DNA of 6,155 nt from an uncultured Verrucomicrobiota bacterium (GTDB lineage Bacteria > Verrucomicrobiota > Kiritimatiellia > RFP12 > UBA3636), in contig CAMNDA010000213.1 in assembly GCA_946534745.1 (NCBI GenBank), forward strand, positions 1 through 6,155, written 5' to 3'. Each line of letters opens with the position of its first letter. Positions within the stretch are counted from its first letter, which is position 1. Shown piece by piece: positions 1-5,283 of this stretch. Both the position numbers and the translations under genes were made by a program. The notes under the pieces are model-generated. The model made no database searches. It was not told the origin of the DNA and worked only from the letters and a program-made list of their open reading frames with translations.

Positions 1-1282
1 GCGGCGAGATCTCCGCGCCGGCCCCCGCCACCGTCACTCCGGCGAAGAGCGGGACGCCGGCGTTCCGCGCGAGGACGTCCGCGAGCGGCGTCCCCGGGTC
101 GCCGTCGACCGGCGTGCCGGCGTCGTCCGAAAGCTGGACGAGGAAGAGCCCTGCGTCGTCGAGCAGCACATCGTGCTTCCGGCCCCAGAGCGAGGTGCCG
201 CCCGCGGCCTGCGCGTAGAGGCGGATCTCGACCGTCCGGCGCTTCTCCGCGAGCGCGAACCCCTGCGCGTCGCGCAGCGCGCCCTGGTAGACGAACCCCG
301 CCACGGCGTTCTCGGGATGGCCAACCTCGACGAACGTCTTCGGGAGGACCTTTCCGCTCGCGACGATCCAGTTCTCGCCGAGCGCGGCGGCGAGGTCCTC
401 CTCGGACATCGCGGAGGCGTCCGTGCCCTGCTTCGAGCCGAGGACCCGGGTGTAGTAGCACGTGTCGACCCAGGCGTGGCTGGGGTAGAGGGTGGCCACG
501 AAGGTCCCCGCGCCCGTGTTCGGAACCGTGACCTGCGCGGGAGCGAAGAGGCAGTTGTCCAGATCGAGGTTGGCGTCGACGCAGTAGCTTGCGGCGAACC
601 CGGCGCACTTCTCGGCGTCCGATCCGAGAAGGGAGCCGTCGAACAGGCAGTCCCGGAAGCAGATGTTGTAGACTGCCCAGTACGTGCGGCCCACGAAGCC
701 GCAGCAGCACGCTTCGTCGACCATCGAGCTCGTGAGGGCGACGGAGGATCGGCAGCGTTCGAACGTGGGATACCGGGTCCCGGGCTTCGCCCAGCCGACG
801 AACCCGCCGACGTATTGGGTGTCGGAGGAGATCGATCCGGCGACGTGCAGGTCGTGGATGTAGCATCCGGAAACGATCGCGAACGGAGCCGCGTACTCCG
901 TTCCCGTGAACGACCAGTCCACCGTGAGCGTGTGCCCGCCGCCGTCGAACTCGCCCGTCCAGGCGGTGGCCTCCGTCGTGCCGACGCGCGGCGCGTCGTT
1001 CCCGAGCGTGACGTCGGCGGTCATCGTGGCGTTGAGCGCCGTTTCGCCCGCGTTCACGCGGTTCGCGAACGCGGCCCAGTCGGCGGCGCTCGCGATACTG
1101 ACCGTTTCGGCGTGGGCCGAAACGGTCAGCGTCGCGAGAATGACGAGCGCCGCTGCGCGGCGAATGAAGGGCGCGGCTCCGCCGCAAATGAAGGGCGCCG
1201 CTGCGCGGCGAATGAAGGGCGGCGGCGTTGCCGCCGAATGACGGGCCACTTCGCGGCAAGGAGAACGAGAGGATGTATTCAT
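1..1282 (-). CDS. Secreted GLUG-like, Cys-rich surface protein with YQG module (3' end outside window)
   Basis: The frame is open from an ATG at 1282 to the left edge, giving 427 residues with no stop. Residues 1-58 form a long leader: a repeat-encoded arginine-rich part, a hydrophobic core around 44-56, and a likely cleavage after AHA (58). Residues 59-165 read like GLUG-type beta-helix domains of surface proteins: 'DWAAFANRVNAG' (68-79), 'GEFDGGGHTLTV' (110-121), 'YVGGFVG' (157-163). Residues 140-275 hold eleven cysteines, including a CCC triplet at 192-194. Residues 330-427 are a module starting FVYQGALR that matches, without gaps, residues 33-130 of the collar-domain protein at 4246-5283. 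By that analogy the missing end may be a linker and collar domain (inference). It starts 21 bp after the stop of the 501-aa gene, so the two are probably co-transcribed. I see no Shine-Dalgarno before the ATG. The start is chosen because it is the only ATG upstream of the hydrophobic core; the GTG at 1249 is an alternative. The precise function is unknown; surface adhesion or display is a guess. Confidence 0.85.
   Translation of the reverse strand, partial: MNTSSRSPCREVARHSAATPPPFIRRAAAPFICGGAAPFIRRAAALVILATLTVSAHAETVSIASAADWAAFANRVNAGETALNATMTADVTLGNDAPRVGTTEATAWTGEFDGGGHTLTVDWSFTGTEYAAPFAIVSGCYIHDLHVAGSISSDTQYVGGFVGWAKPGTRYPTFERCRSSVALTSSMVDEACCCGFVGRTYWAVYNICFRDCLFDGSLLGSDAEKCAGFAASYCVDANLDLDNCLFAPAQVTVPNTGAGTFVATLYPSHAWVDTCYYTRVLGSKQGTDASAMSEEDLAAALGENWIVASGKVLPKTFVEVGHPENAVAGFVYQGALRDAQGFALAEKRRTVEIRLYAQAAGGTSLWGRKHDVLLDDAGLFLVQLSDDAGTPVDGDPGTPLADVLARNAGVPLFAGVTVAGAGAEISP
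1091..1136. other. Long perfect hairpin inside the signal-peptide coding region
   Basis: Bases 1098-1111 are the exact reverse complement of 1116-1129: a 14-bp stem with a 4-base loop (1112-1115). After a two-base mismatch on each side the stem continues for five pairs (1091-1095 with 1132-1136). It covers the codons for the signal-peptide cleavage site and the first mature residues of the GLUG-like protein, where T-V-S occurs on both sides of the loop. There is no T-run, so it does not look like a terminator. A role in mRNA folding or translation is possible but not shown. Confidence 0.8.
1147..1244. repeat. Four tandem hairpin repeats (24/24/24/26 bp) translated in a leader peptide
   Basis: The units are 1147-1170, 1171-1194, 1195-1218 and 1219-1244. 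Units 1 and 3 are identical. Each has a GC-rich hairpin followed by a constant tail close to AATGAAGG. The stems differ but stay paired: GCCGC/GCGGC with loop TGC in units 1 and 3, GCGGC/GCCGC with loop TCC in unit 2, and CGGCGGC/GCCGCCG with loop GTT in unit 4. Since 24 bp is eight codons, the three 24-bp units are translated in frame on the minus strand as PFIRRAAA-, PFICGGAA- and PFIRRAAA-like peptides in the leader of the GLUG-like protein. This resembles REP-type extragenic repeats, but I cannot name a family. Confidence 0.85.
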
Positions 1283-1303
1283 GGTTGGGTTGGAGAGATG
1301 GGA

Positions 1304-2809
1304 TTATTGAAACCGATCGAGAGCCGAGACGTCCGCGCCAGCGCTGCGAAGGGCTTTTTCGAGCTGGTCGGAGGCGGTCTTCAGATTCTTTTCGAGTGAG
1401 TCCAGTTCCGCTTGCGAGGACTGAACGGCCGCGAGAAACGCCGCCGGCCCCTTGGCGCTTTCGTCGGCGAGATGCTTCATCTCCAGGCCGATCTGACGCA
1501 ACGCGGAAAGGAAGGCCTTGTGGGCGCGTGCGACATCTGGCGGAAGGGCCGACACGTCGAGCTTCTTGACGCCCGTGAAGAGCGCCTGGGCCGCCGCAAG
1601 GCGGTCCTTCGCCCCTTCGGGACCGCCTGGTGCGCGGTCGGAAGCCGCCGCGAAGTCGGAGATAAGCGAGGTGAACGCATCCATGTAGCGTTGCGCCGGG
1701 GAGTTGGCGGTCGGGCGCGATGCAGGCGCTGCGTTGTCGCCGGACGACATCGCAAGGAGCATGACGGAATCGAACCAAATGGAAAAGAGCGGTGAAATGT
1801 CCGCGCCTTCCCGCTGTGCCGATCGAAGTAGCTCTGTCTGGTCCTGACGCAGACGCTTCTGCTTGATGGACAGTTCGAGGAACAGCGAGGAAAACGAATC
1901 GCTGTCGGTCTCGGGGGTTTTCGATGCGGTCTCCACGAGGTTGGCGAGACCCGACAGGCTTCTGCCCAGATTCAGCCAGGATTTCCGAAACGTTTCGGGG
2001 CATTCGGAAACGTCGATCTTGCCCATCAGCGCGAGCCGCTCCCGCGTGAGGCGAGCCATGGATGCCACATCGGATCTTTCCGTTTGCGACACTTTGTCGG
2101 CGATCGTCCTGTCGCAGTTCGCCAAGGCCGCGACGGCCGCCGACACCTTCAAGGCGGCGGGGGTGTTGCGGGGGGACCGCCGCGGCGGGACCTTGGCCTT
2201 ATCGGAGGCGTGCGCGTCAAAGGATTTCTTCAAACGGCGAAAACGATTCGGAGGAAATGCCTTGCCTTCGGGAAGTTCCGGGAAGTCGGCCTCTCCGCAG
2301 AGAACGAGGGCCGGTTTTGTCCAGAACGGAGCGAGTTGATTCGCCGATTCCGCGGCACCGGCACTTCGTGCGGCAAGGAGAATGGCGACCTGGGCTCGCA
2401 GCGTGGCGATCGTGGCGGCCTCCATTACGTCAAAGGCCTGTTTCCTGCTTTCCTGCGAGCCCGATTGAGCGGCCTCCATTTCCGCTGCTGCATTCCAGAG
2501 GGCGAAGGCGCCGTCGCCGAAAAAGAAGATCAAATCGCAAACGGAGCGATTCAGAGTGCCGTCTCCATAGATTTCGGCAATCTTGCAGTACCAGTCGTTG
2601 TATATGATCCACAAGGCGTGGAAATCTTGTTCGGCGGTGGCCTTGGAGATCAAAGGAAAGACTTCGGCCTCCGCTCTGGCCAGAGCGGGGAGAGCTCGGT
2701 TCAGTGAAGCGGTTGCGGATTCCTGGGCAAGGCAGGGCGCTGTGGCAAACGCAAGGAGCGGAAGGACGAGCGCCGCTATGCGGTAAGGACGAAGGAACGT
2801 CGGTTTCAT
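1304..2809 (-). CDS. Exported helical protein with internal duplication, unknown family
   Basis: This 501-residue protein is one I do not recognise. Residues 1-28 are a clear signal peptide: charged start, hydrophobic core 11-24, likely cut after CLA (28). C26 is preceded by Pro and is not a lipobox. The mature part looks almost entirely alpha-helical, rich in Ala, Leu, Ser, Lys and Glu, without further obvious membrane spans. Residues about 252-340 and 402-497 appear to be two copies of one helical unit. Each begins with an R-L helix and K-[IL]-D-V-S (264-268; 416-420), continues through amphipathic helices, and ends with L-R-S-A then G-A-D-[IV]-S (335-339; 491-495). An aromatic-rich stretch at 63-105 and cysteines at 75, 91, 171, 232 and 270 may shape the fold. 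The ATG lies 13 bp after the serpin stop with no Shine-Dalgarno, so translation may be coupled. Codon choice is less GC-rich than in its neighbours. A periplasmic or envelope structural or binding role is possible; no catalytic motif is visible. Confidence 0.9.
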   Translation of the reverse strand: MKPTFLRPYRIAALVLPLLAFATAPCLAQESATASLNRALPALARAEAEVFPLISKATAEQDFHALWIIYNDWYCKIAEIYGDGTLNRSVCDLIFFFGDGAFALWNAAAEMEAAQSGSQESRKQAFDVMEAATIATLRAQVAILLAARSAGAAESANQLAPFWTKPALVLCGEADFPELPEGKAFPPNRFRRLKKSFDAHASDKAKVPPRRSPRNTPAALKVSAAVAALANCDRTIADKVSQTERSDVASMARLTRERLALMGKIDVSECPETFRKSWLNLGRSLSGLANLVETASKTPETDSDSFSSLFLELSIKQKRLRQDQTELLRSAQREGADISPLFSIWFDSVMLLAMSSGDNAAPASRPTANSPAQRYMDAFTSLISDFAAASDRAPGGPEGAKDRLAAAQALFTGVKKLDVSALPPDVARAHKAFLSALRQIGLEMKHLADESAKGPAAFLAAVQSSQAELDSLEKNLKTASDQLEKALRSAGADVSALDRFQ

Positions 2810-2822
2810 GGGGCGGCAGGGT

Positions 2823-4034
2823 TTAGGGTTTGCAGACGCGGCCGAGGAAGAGGATCAGGCCGGTGCGGGTTTCGCGGACGAGGAAGAGGAACGGCTTGTC
2901 GGCGACGAAGGGGCGCGGGGGCGGGGGCGGAGGCCCCGGCATGGCGCTGGCGGGCGCGACCGCGAAGGTCGCGGCGGCGGCCTCGGTGCCGGATTCGTCG
3001 ACGGTGACGTTGGCCTTCTGGATGGCCGTGCCGATGTAGAGCTGCGGCGCGATGCCGGAGAAGTCGGCGCGGGCGGGGTCGAACGCGGCGCCCATGCCCA
3101 TGTACGGGAGCGTCTTCGACAGGTCGTGCTCGCTGTCGAAGTCGAACTTCGGAACCGCGAGGACGGCCTCGCCCCGCCACGGTTTGGCGGCAAGGCGGTC
3201 GAGCCACGGGCCGGAGAGCTTCGCCTCGACGTCCGCGAGCGTGTTGGAGGGCGACGGAAGGATGATCAGCATCTCCGCCGATCCGAAGCGATACGGAAGG
3301 CGAAGCGCGGCGCACTCGGGCGCGTCGAGAATCTCCGCGTGGCGCGTGTCGTGGAGGAACGGGACCTCGACGTCGCCGCCCGGCGCGTGGAAGGTCCGGT
3401 CGCGCGTGGCGTCCTTCTCGAAGGGCATCTCCCACTTGGCCTTGAGGTAGACCGTGTCGACGGCGACGAGGCGCGTCAGCGGATCGTCGAGGACGGGCGG
3501 CTGGATCAGGTCCTTGATGCGGTCGTGGGTCTTCTCGGCGACGAAGGCGTTGATGGCCTCGCGACCCTTGGCGCCCATCCAGGTGAGGCGGACGTCGGCG
3601 TCGAAGGCGTCGCGGGCGAGCGAGCGGAAGCTCTCGGACAGGGCGAATCCGGGCTTGATCCAGAGCGAATCGGAGAGCTCGAGCGCGACGTCGTCGTTCG
3701 CGGCGCGTTCGAGGTTCGTGCGCGACTCGCGGAACGTCGCGGCGACGGCGTCGGGCTCGGGCGGCTCGACGCCGCCGAGCTGCAGCGCGAAGGCCATGCC
3801 CTTTGCCGTGTCGCCGCGCGCGCCGGTCTGCAGCAGCGCGAAGAGGTTCGCCACGCCCCACGGCGACAGCACGACGTTTTCGTCCGCCGGCTGCACCGAC
3901 GCTGCCTTGCGGTAGAGGTCGGCCGCGAAGTCGGCCTGCCTCCACGGCGCGGGCGCCGGGCTTGCGGCCTTCACGCCGTTCGAGCAGAACGTGAGCGTCG
4001 CGATCGCGGTTAGGACTGCGCTTGTCTTTCTCAT
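2823..4034 (-). CDS. Exported serpin (serine protease inhibitor family I4)
   Basis: This is a complete 403-residue serpin. Serpins trap serine (sometimes cysteine) proteases by inserting a cleaved reactive loop into a beta-sheet. Residues 1-23 form a signal peptide, cut after VKA, so it acts in the periplasm or outside. Landmarks in order: NVVLSPWGV (53-61), INAFVAEKTHDRIKDLI (161-177), YLKAKWEMPF with the breach Trp at 201, the hinge ESGTEAAAAT (347-356), and the serpin signature FVADKPFLFLV (376-386) followed by GLILFLGRV. The small-residue hinge is that of inhibitory serpins. By alpha-1-antitrypsin numbering P1 falls on S363 and P1' on A364, in the context VAPAS/AM, which suits elastase- or subtilisin-like enzymes (inference). 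Odd points: six consecutive prolines at 368-373 on the P' side, and D193 and Q339 where shutter Asn186 and His334 are usual. A weak AAGG lies just before the ATG. The next gene starts 13 bp downstream, indicating an operon. Confidence 0.96.
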   Translation of the reverse strand: MRKTSAVLTAIATLTFCSNGVKAASPAPAPWRQADFAADLYRKAASVQPADENVVLSPWGVANLFALLQTGARGDTAKGMAFALQLGGVEPPEPDAVAATFRESRTNLERAANDDVALELSDSLWIKPGFALSESFRSLARDAFDADVRLTWMGAKGREAINAFVAEKTHDRIKDLIQPPVLDDPLTRLVAVDTVYLKAKWEMPFEKDATRDRTFHAPGGDVEVPFLHDTRHAEILDAPECAALRLPYRFGSAEMLIILPSPSNTLADVEAKLSGPWLDRLAAKPWRGEAVLAVPKFDFDSEHDLSKTLPYMGMGAAFDPARADFSGIAPQLYIGTAIQKANVTVDESGTEAAAATFAVAPASAMPGPPPPPPRPFVADKPFLFLVRETRTGLILFLGRVCKP

Positions 4035-4053
4035 GGCCTTGCGTCGACAATTT

Positions 4054-4178
4054 GACAGGATTTCAGGATTTGCAGGATGGACAGGATTTTGTTTTGGGCT
4101 CCATGCCCCGCCCTGCTCGGGATTTCTGGACAGGATTTCAGGATTTGCAGGATGGACAGGATTATGTTTTGAGCTCCA
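4054..4178. repeat. Direct repeat pair of 50 bp, CAGGAT type
   Basis: Copies lie at 4054-4103 and 4129-4178, offset by 75 bp. I count two differences in 50 bases (TTTTG/TTATG and GGGCT/GAGCT). The first 30 bases of the two are identical. Each copy contains four CAGGAT motifs spaced 8-9 bp, then a GTTTTGRGCTCCA tail. AATCCTGT-like repeats of this style are, to my recollection, dispersed in many environmental and gut bacterial genomes; the exact family cannot be assigned here. Confidence 0.9.
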
Positions 4179-4236
4179 CCGCTTGGAGCGGATTTGCCGG
4201 GGATCATGTCAATCCTGACAATCCTGCAATCCTGTC
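4129..4236 (-). promoter_or_regulatory. Long imperfect stem-loop (inverted CAGGAT repeat) after the collar gene
   Basis: Bases 4207-4236 are the reverse complement of 4129-4158 at 26 of 30 positions (runs of 9, 7, 6 and 4 pairs). They leave a 48-base loop that itself holds a 6-bp hairpin (4173-4178 with 4184-4189). The structure begins only nine bases after the collar stop codon on the minus strand. The same 30 bases can pair equally well with the upstream-identical copy at 4054-4083, so two exclusive folds are possible. It could protect the 3' end of the collar mRNA or limit read-through into the serpin operon. Function is inference. Confidence 0.5.
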
Positions 4237-4245
4237 GAAAAAGAA

Positions 4246-5283
4246 CTAGCGAACCCGCATGATGTAGCACAGCGCGTAGTACGGCGGGCGGTTCTCGTGG
4301 GCGGCGCCGCCGCCGGCCGAGTTGGTGGACTTCTGGTTGTCGTTCTGGGGCCTGTCCTTGTAGTGCTCGGAGGCGTCGTAGACGTAGTTGTCGTCGTCCC
4401 ACGCGCCCTTGAAGTCCGCGCCCTTGAAGTTGTAGGTATGCGAGTGCGAGGGCATCTCGTTCACGGTGAGCGTCACGCGGTCTTCGCCGCCCTTATCTCC
4501 GATCGTGTACTGCGAGCCCGTGCCGGCGCCGACGACGAAGCGGTCGCGCAGGTCGGGGGTCGTGTGCCCGTTGACGGTCTGGCCGTTGCAGAGCGCCCAG
4601 CCGTTCGGGATGTCGGACTCGGAGCCGCTCCACAGGATGATGCACTCCAGCGGGACCGTGCCGAAGCCGGAGACCGCGCCGCCGACCTGCAGGTCGCCGT
4701 TCACGGTCGCGTCGCCCGTGACGGAGAGCGACGAAGCCGCGACGGCGCCGGCGACGTCGAGCGATGCGGCCGAGACGCCGCCCGAGAACGTCGCGGAGCC
4801 CGCGGTGAGGACGCCGGCCGCGGCGAAGTCGCCGCTCGCGGACGCGACGTCGGAGGCGAAGACCGCGTAGGGCACGGGGAGGATCTTCTGGCGCGGCGCG
4901 ATCTCGCCGCTCGTCCCGACGACCTTGAGGCCGATGAAGAGCGACTTGTCCGCATTCGCGGCGAAGACGCCGGCGAGCCCGGTGTCCGGGGCGCCCGTGG
5001 CCGTGGAGCCGGCGGAGTCGGAGAGCTCGGCGTTGAAGAGCCCGTTTTCGTCGAGCAGCACCGCGACCGTGCGCCCCCAGAGCGCGTTCGCGCCGTCGGG
5101 GCTGGCGTAGAGGCGGAACTCGACCGTCTGGTTGCGTTCGGGGAGCGGACCGCCGTCGTCGGCGCGCAGGACGCCCTGGTAGGTGAAGGCGGCCGGCGCG
5201 GCGCTTGCGCTCGCGGTCGCGAGCGCAAGCGCCAGCGCGGCCGCAGTGACGAGTGACGAGTGACGAGTGACGAGTGTTTTCAT
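4246..5283 (-). CDS. Secreted YQG-module protein with C-terminal phage-tail-collar domain
   Basis: This is a complete 345-residue exported protein. Residues 1-28 are a signal peptide (core AAALALALA, cut after ASA). Residues 33-130 are a module beginning FTYQGVLR and containing LWGR and LLDENGLF; it is shared with the GLUG-like protein at the left edge. Residues 131-206 include the KILPVPYA segment and then an Ala/Gly/Ser/Val-rich stretch with irregular short repeats, like the trimeric beta-rich stalks before collar domains. Residues 214-345 are a tail-collar (PF07484, microcystin-dependent-protein-like) domain: 'IPNGWALCNGQTV' (225-237), TTPDLRDRFVVGAG (241-254), EMPSHSH (276-282) and the terminal ENRPPYYALCYIMRV. 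No phage gene is nearby and it has a signal peptide, so a surface fibre or adhesin-like role is likelier than a prophage one (inference). The ATG has no Shine-Dalgarno. Codons 3-13 come from a 7-bp tandem repeat. Confidence 0.93.
   Translation of the reverse strand: MKTLVTRHSSLVTAAALALALATASASAAPAAFTYQGVLRADDGGPLPERNQTVEFRLYASPDGANALWGRTVAVLLDENGLFNAELSDSAGSTATGAPDTGLAGVFAANADKSLFIGLKVVGTSGEIAPRQKILPVPYAVFASDVASASGDFAAAGVLTAGSATFSGGVSAASLDVAGAVAASSLSVTGDATVNGDLQVGGAVSGFGTVPLECIILWSGSESDIPNGWALCNGQTVNGHTTPDLRDRFVVGAGTGSQYTIGDKGGEDRVTLTVNEMPSHSHTYNFKGADFKGAWDDDNYVYDASEHYKDRPQNDNQKSTNSAGGGAAHENRPPYYALCYIMRVR
5245..5276. repeat. 7-bp tandem repeat (AGTGACG, about 4.6 copies) in codons 3-13
   Basis: The unit AGTGACG is repeated four full times plus four bases without error. 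On the minus strand it follows ATG-AAA and encodes TLVTRHSSLVT, the charged start of the signal peptide of the collar-domain protein. Because seven is not a multiple of three, gain or loss of one or two units would shift the frame before the hydrophobic core, and three units would keep it. Short repeats here are prone to slippage, so on/off switching is conceivable, but one sequence cannot show it. Confidence 0.9.

Larger units (their letters stand above)
4035..4245. other. Repeat-filled spacer upstream of the serpin gene
   Basis: The spacer separates the collar-protein stop from the serpin ATG. Most of it is built from CAGGAT motifs, eleven in all: eight on the plus strand (starting 4056, 4064, 4073, 4082, 4131, 4139, 4148, 4157) and three inverted as ATCCTG (4212, 4221, 4229). 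Their spacing within each group is 8-9 bp. It is distinctly more AT-rich than the flanking genes. I see no convincing sigma-70 promoter and no simple hairpin-plus-T-run terminator, although the region must carry any promoter of the serpin operon if that is not read from the collar gene. Confidence 0.8.

Noticed and set aside
1147..1244. CRISPR-like array
   Set aside because: The units are contiguous with no unique spacers, and each is itself a hairpin plus tail.
173..1399. Long plus-strand open frame (408 codons) opposite the GLUG-like gene
   Set aside because: Its translation is Arg/Gly/Val-rich without any domain, the kind of antisense frame high GC produces. The minus frame has a signal peptide and a module shared with another gene here.
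2720..2809. Lipoprotein signal in the 501-aa protein (C26)
   Set aside because: The residue before the Cys is Pro, which does not fit a lipobox; a standard signal-peptidase I site follows two residues later.
2808..4013. Plus-strand frame of 401 codons opposite the serpin
   Set aside because: Antisense shadow; the minus frame is an unmistakable serpin.
4161..4212. Promoter from TTGACA (4212-4207, minus) or CATAAT (4166-4161, minus)
   Set aside because: TTGACA has no -10 match at 16-18 bp, and CATAAT has no -35 match at the right distance. TTGACA is also part of the repeat.
3991..4249. Small plus-strand frames with a repeated 'DRISGFAGWTG' peptide
   Set aside because: The peptide repeat is just the translation of the two 50-bp DNA repeats; no start signal or family support.
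4297..5256. Plus-strand frame of 319 codons opposite the collar gene
   Set aside because: Low-complexity Val/Arg/Gly product; the minus frame has clear domains.
4246..5283. Prophage remnant suggested by the tail-collar domain
   Set aside because: The protein has a signal peptide, and no other phage gene is in the window. Collar domains are common in secreted bacterial proteins.
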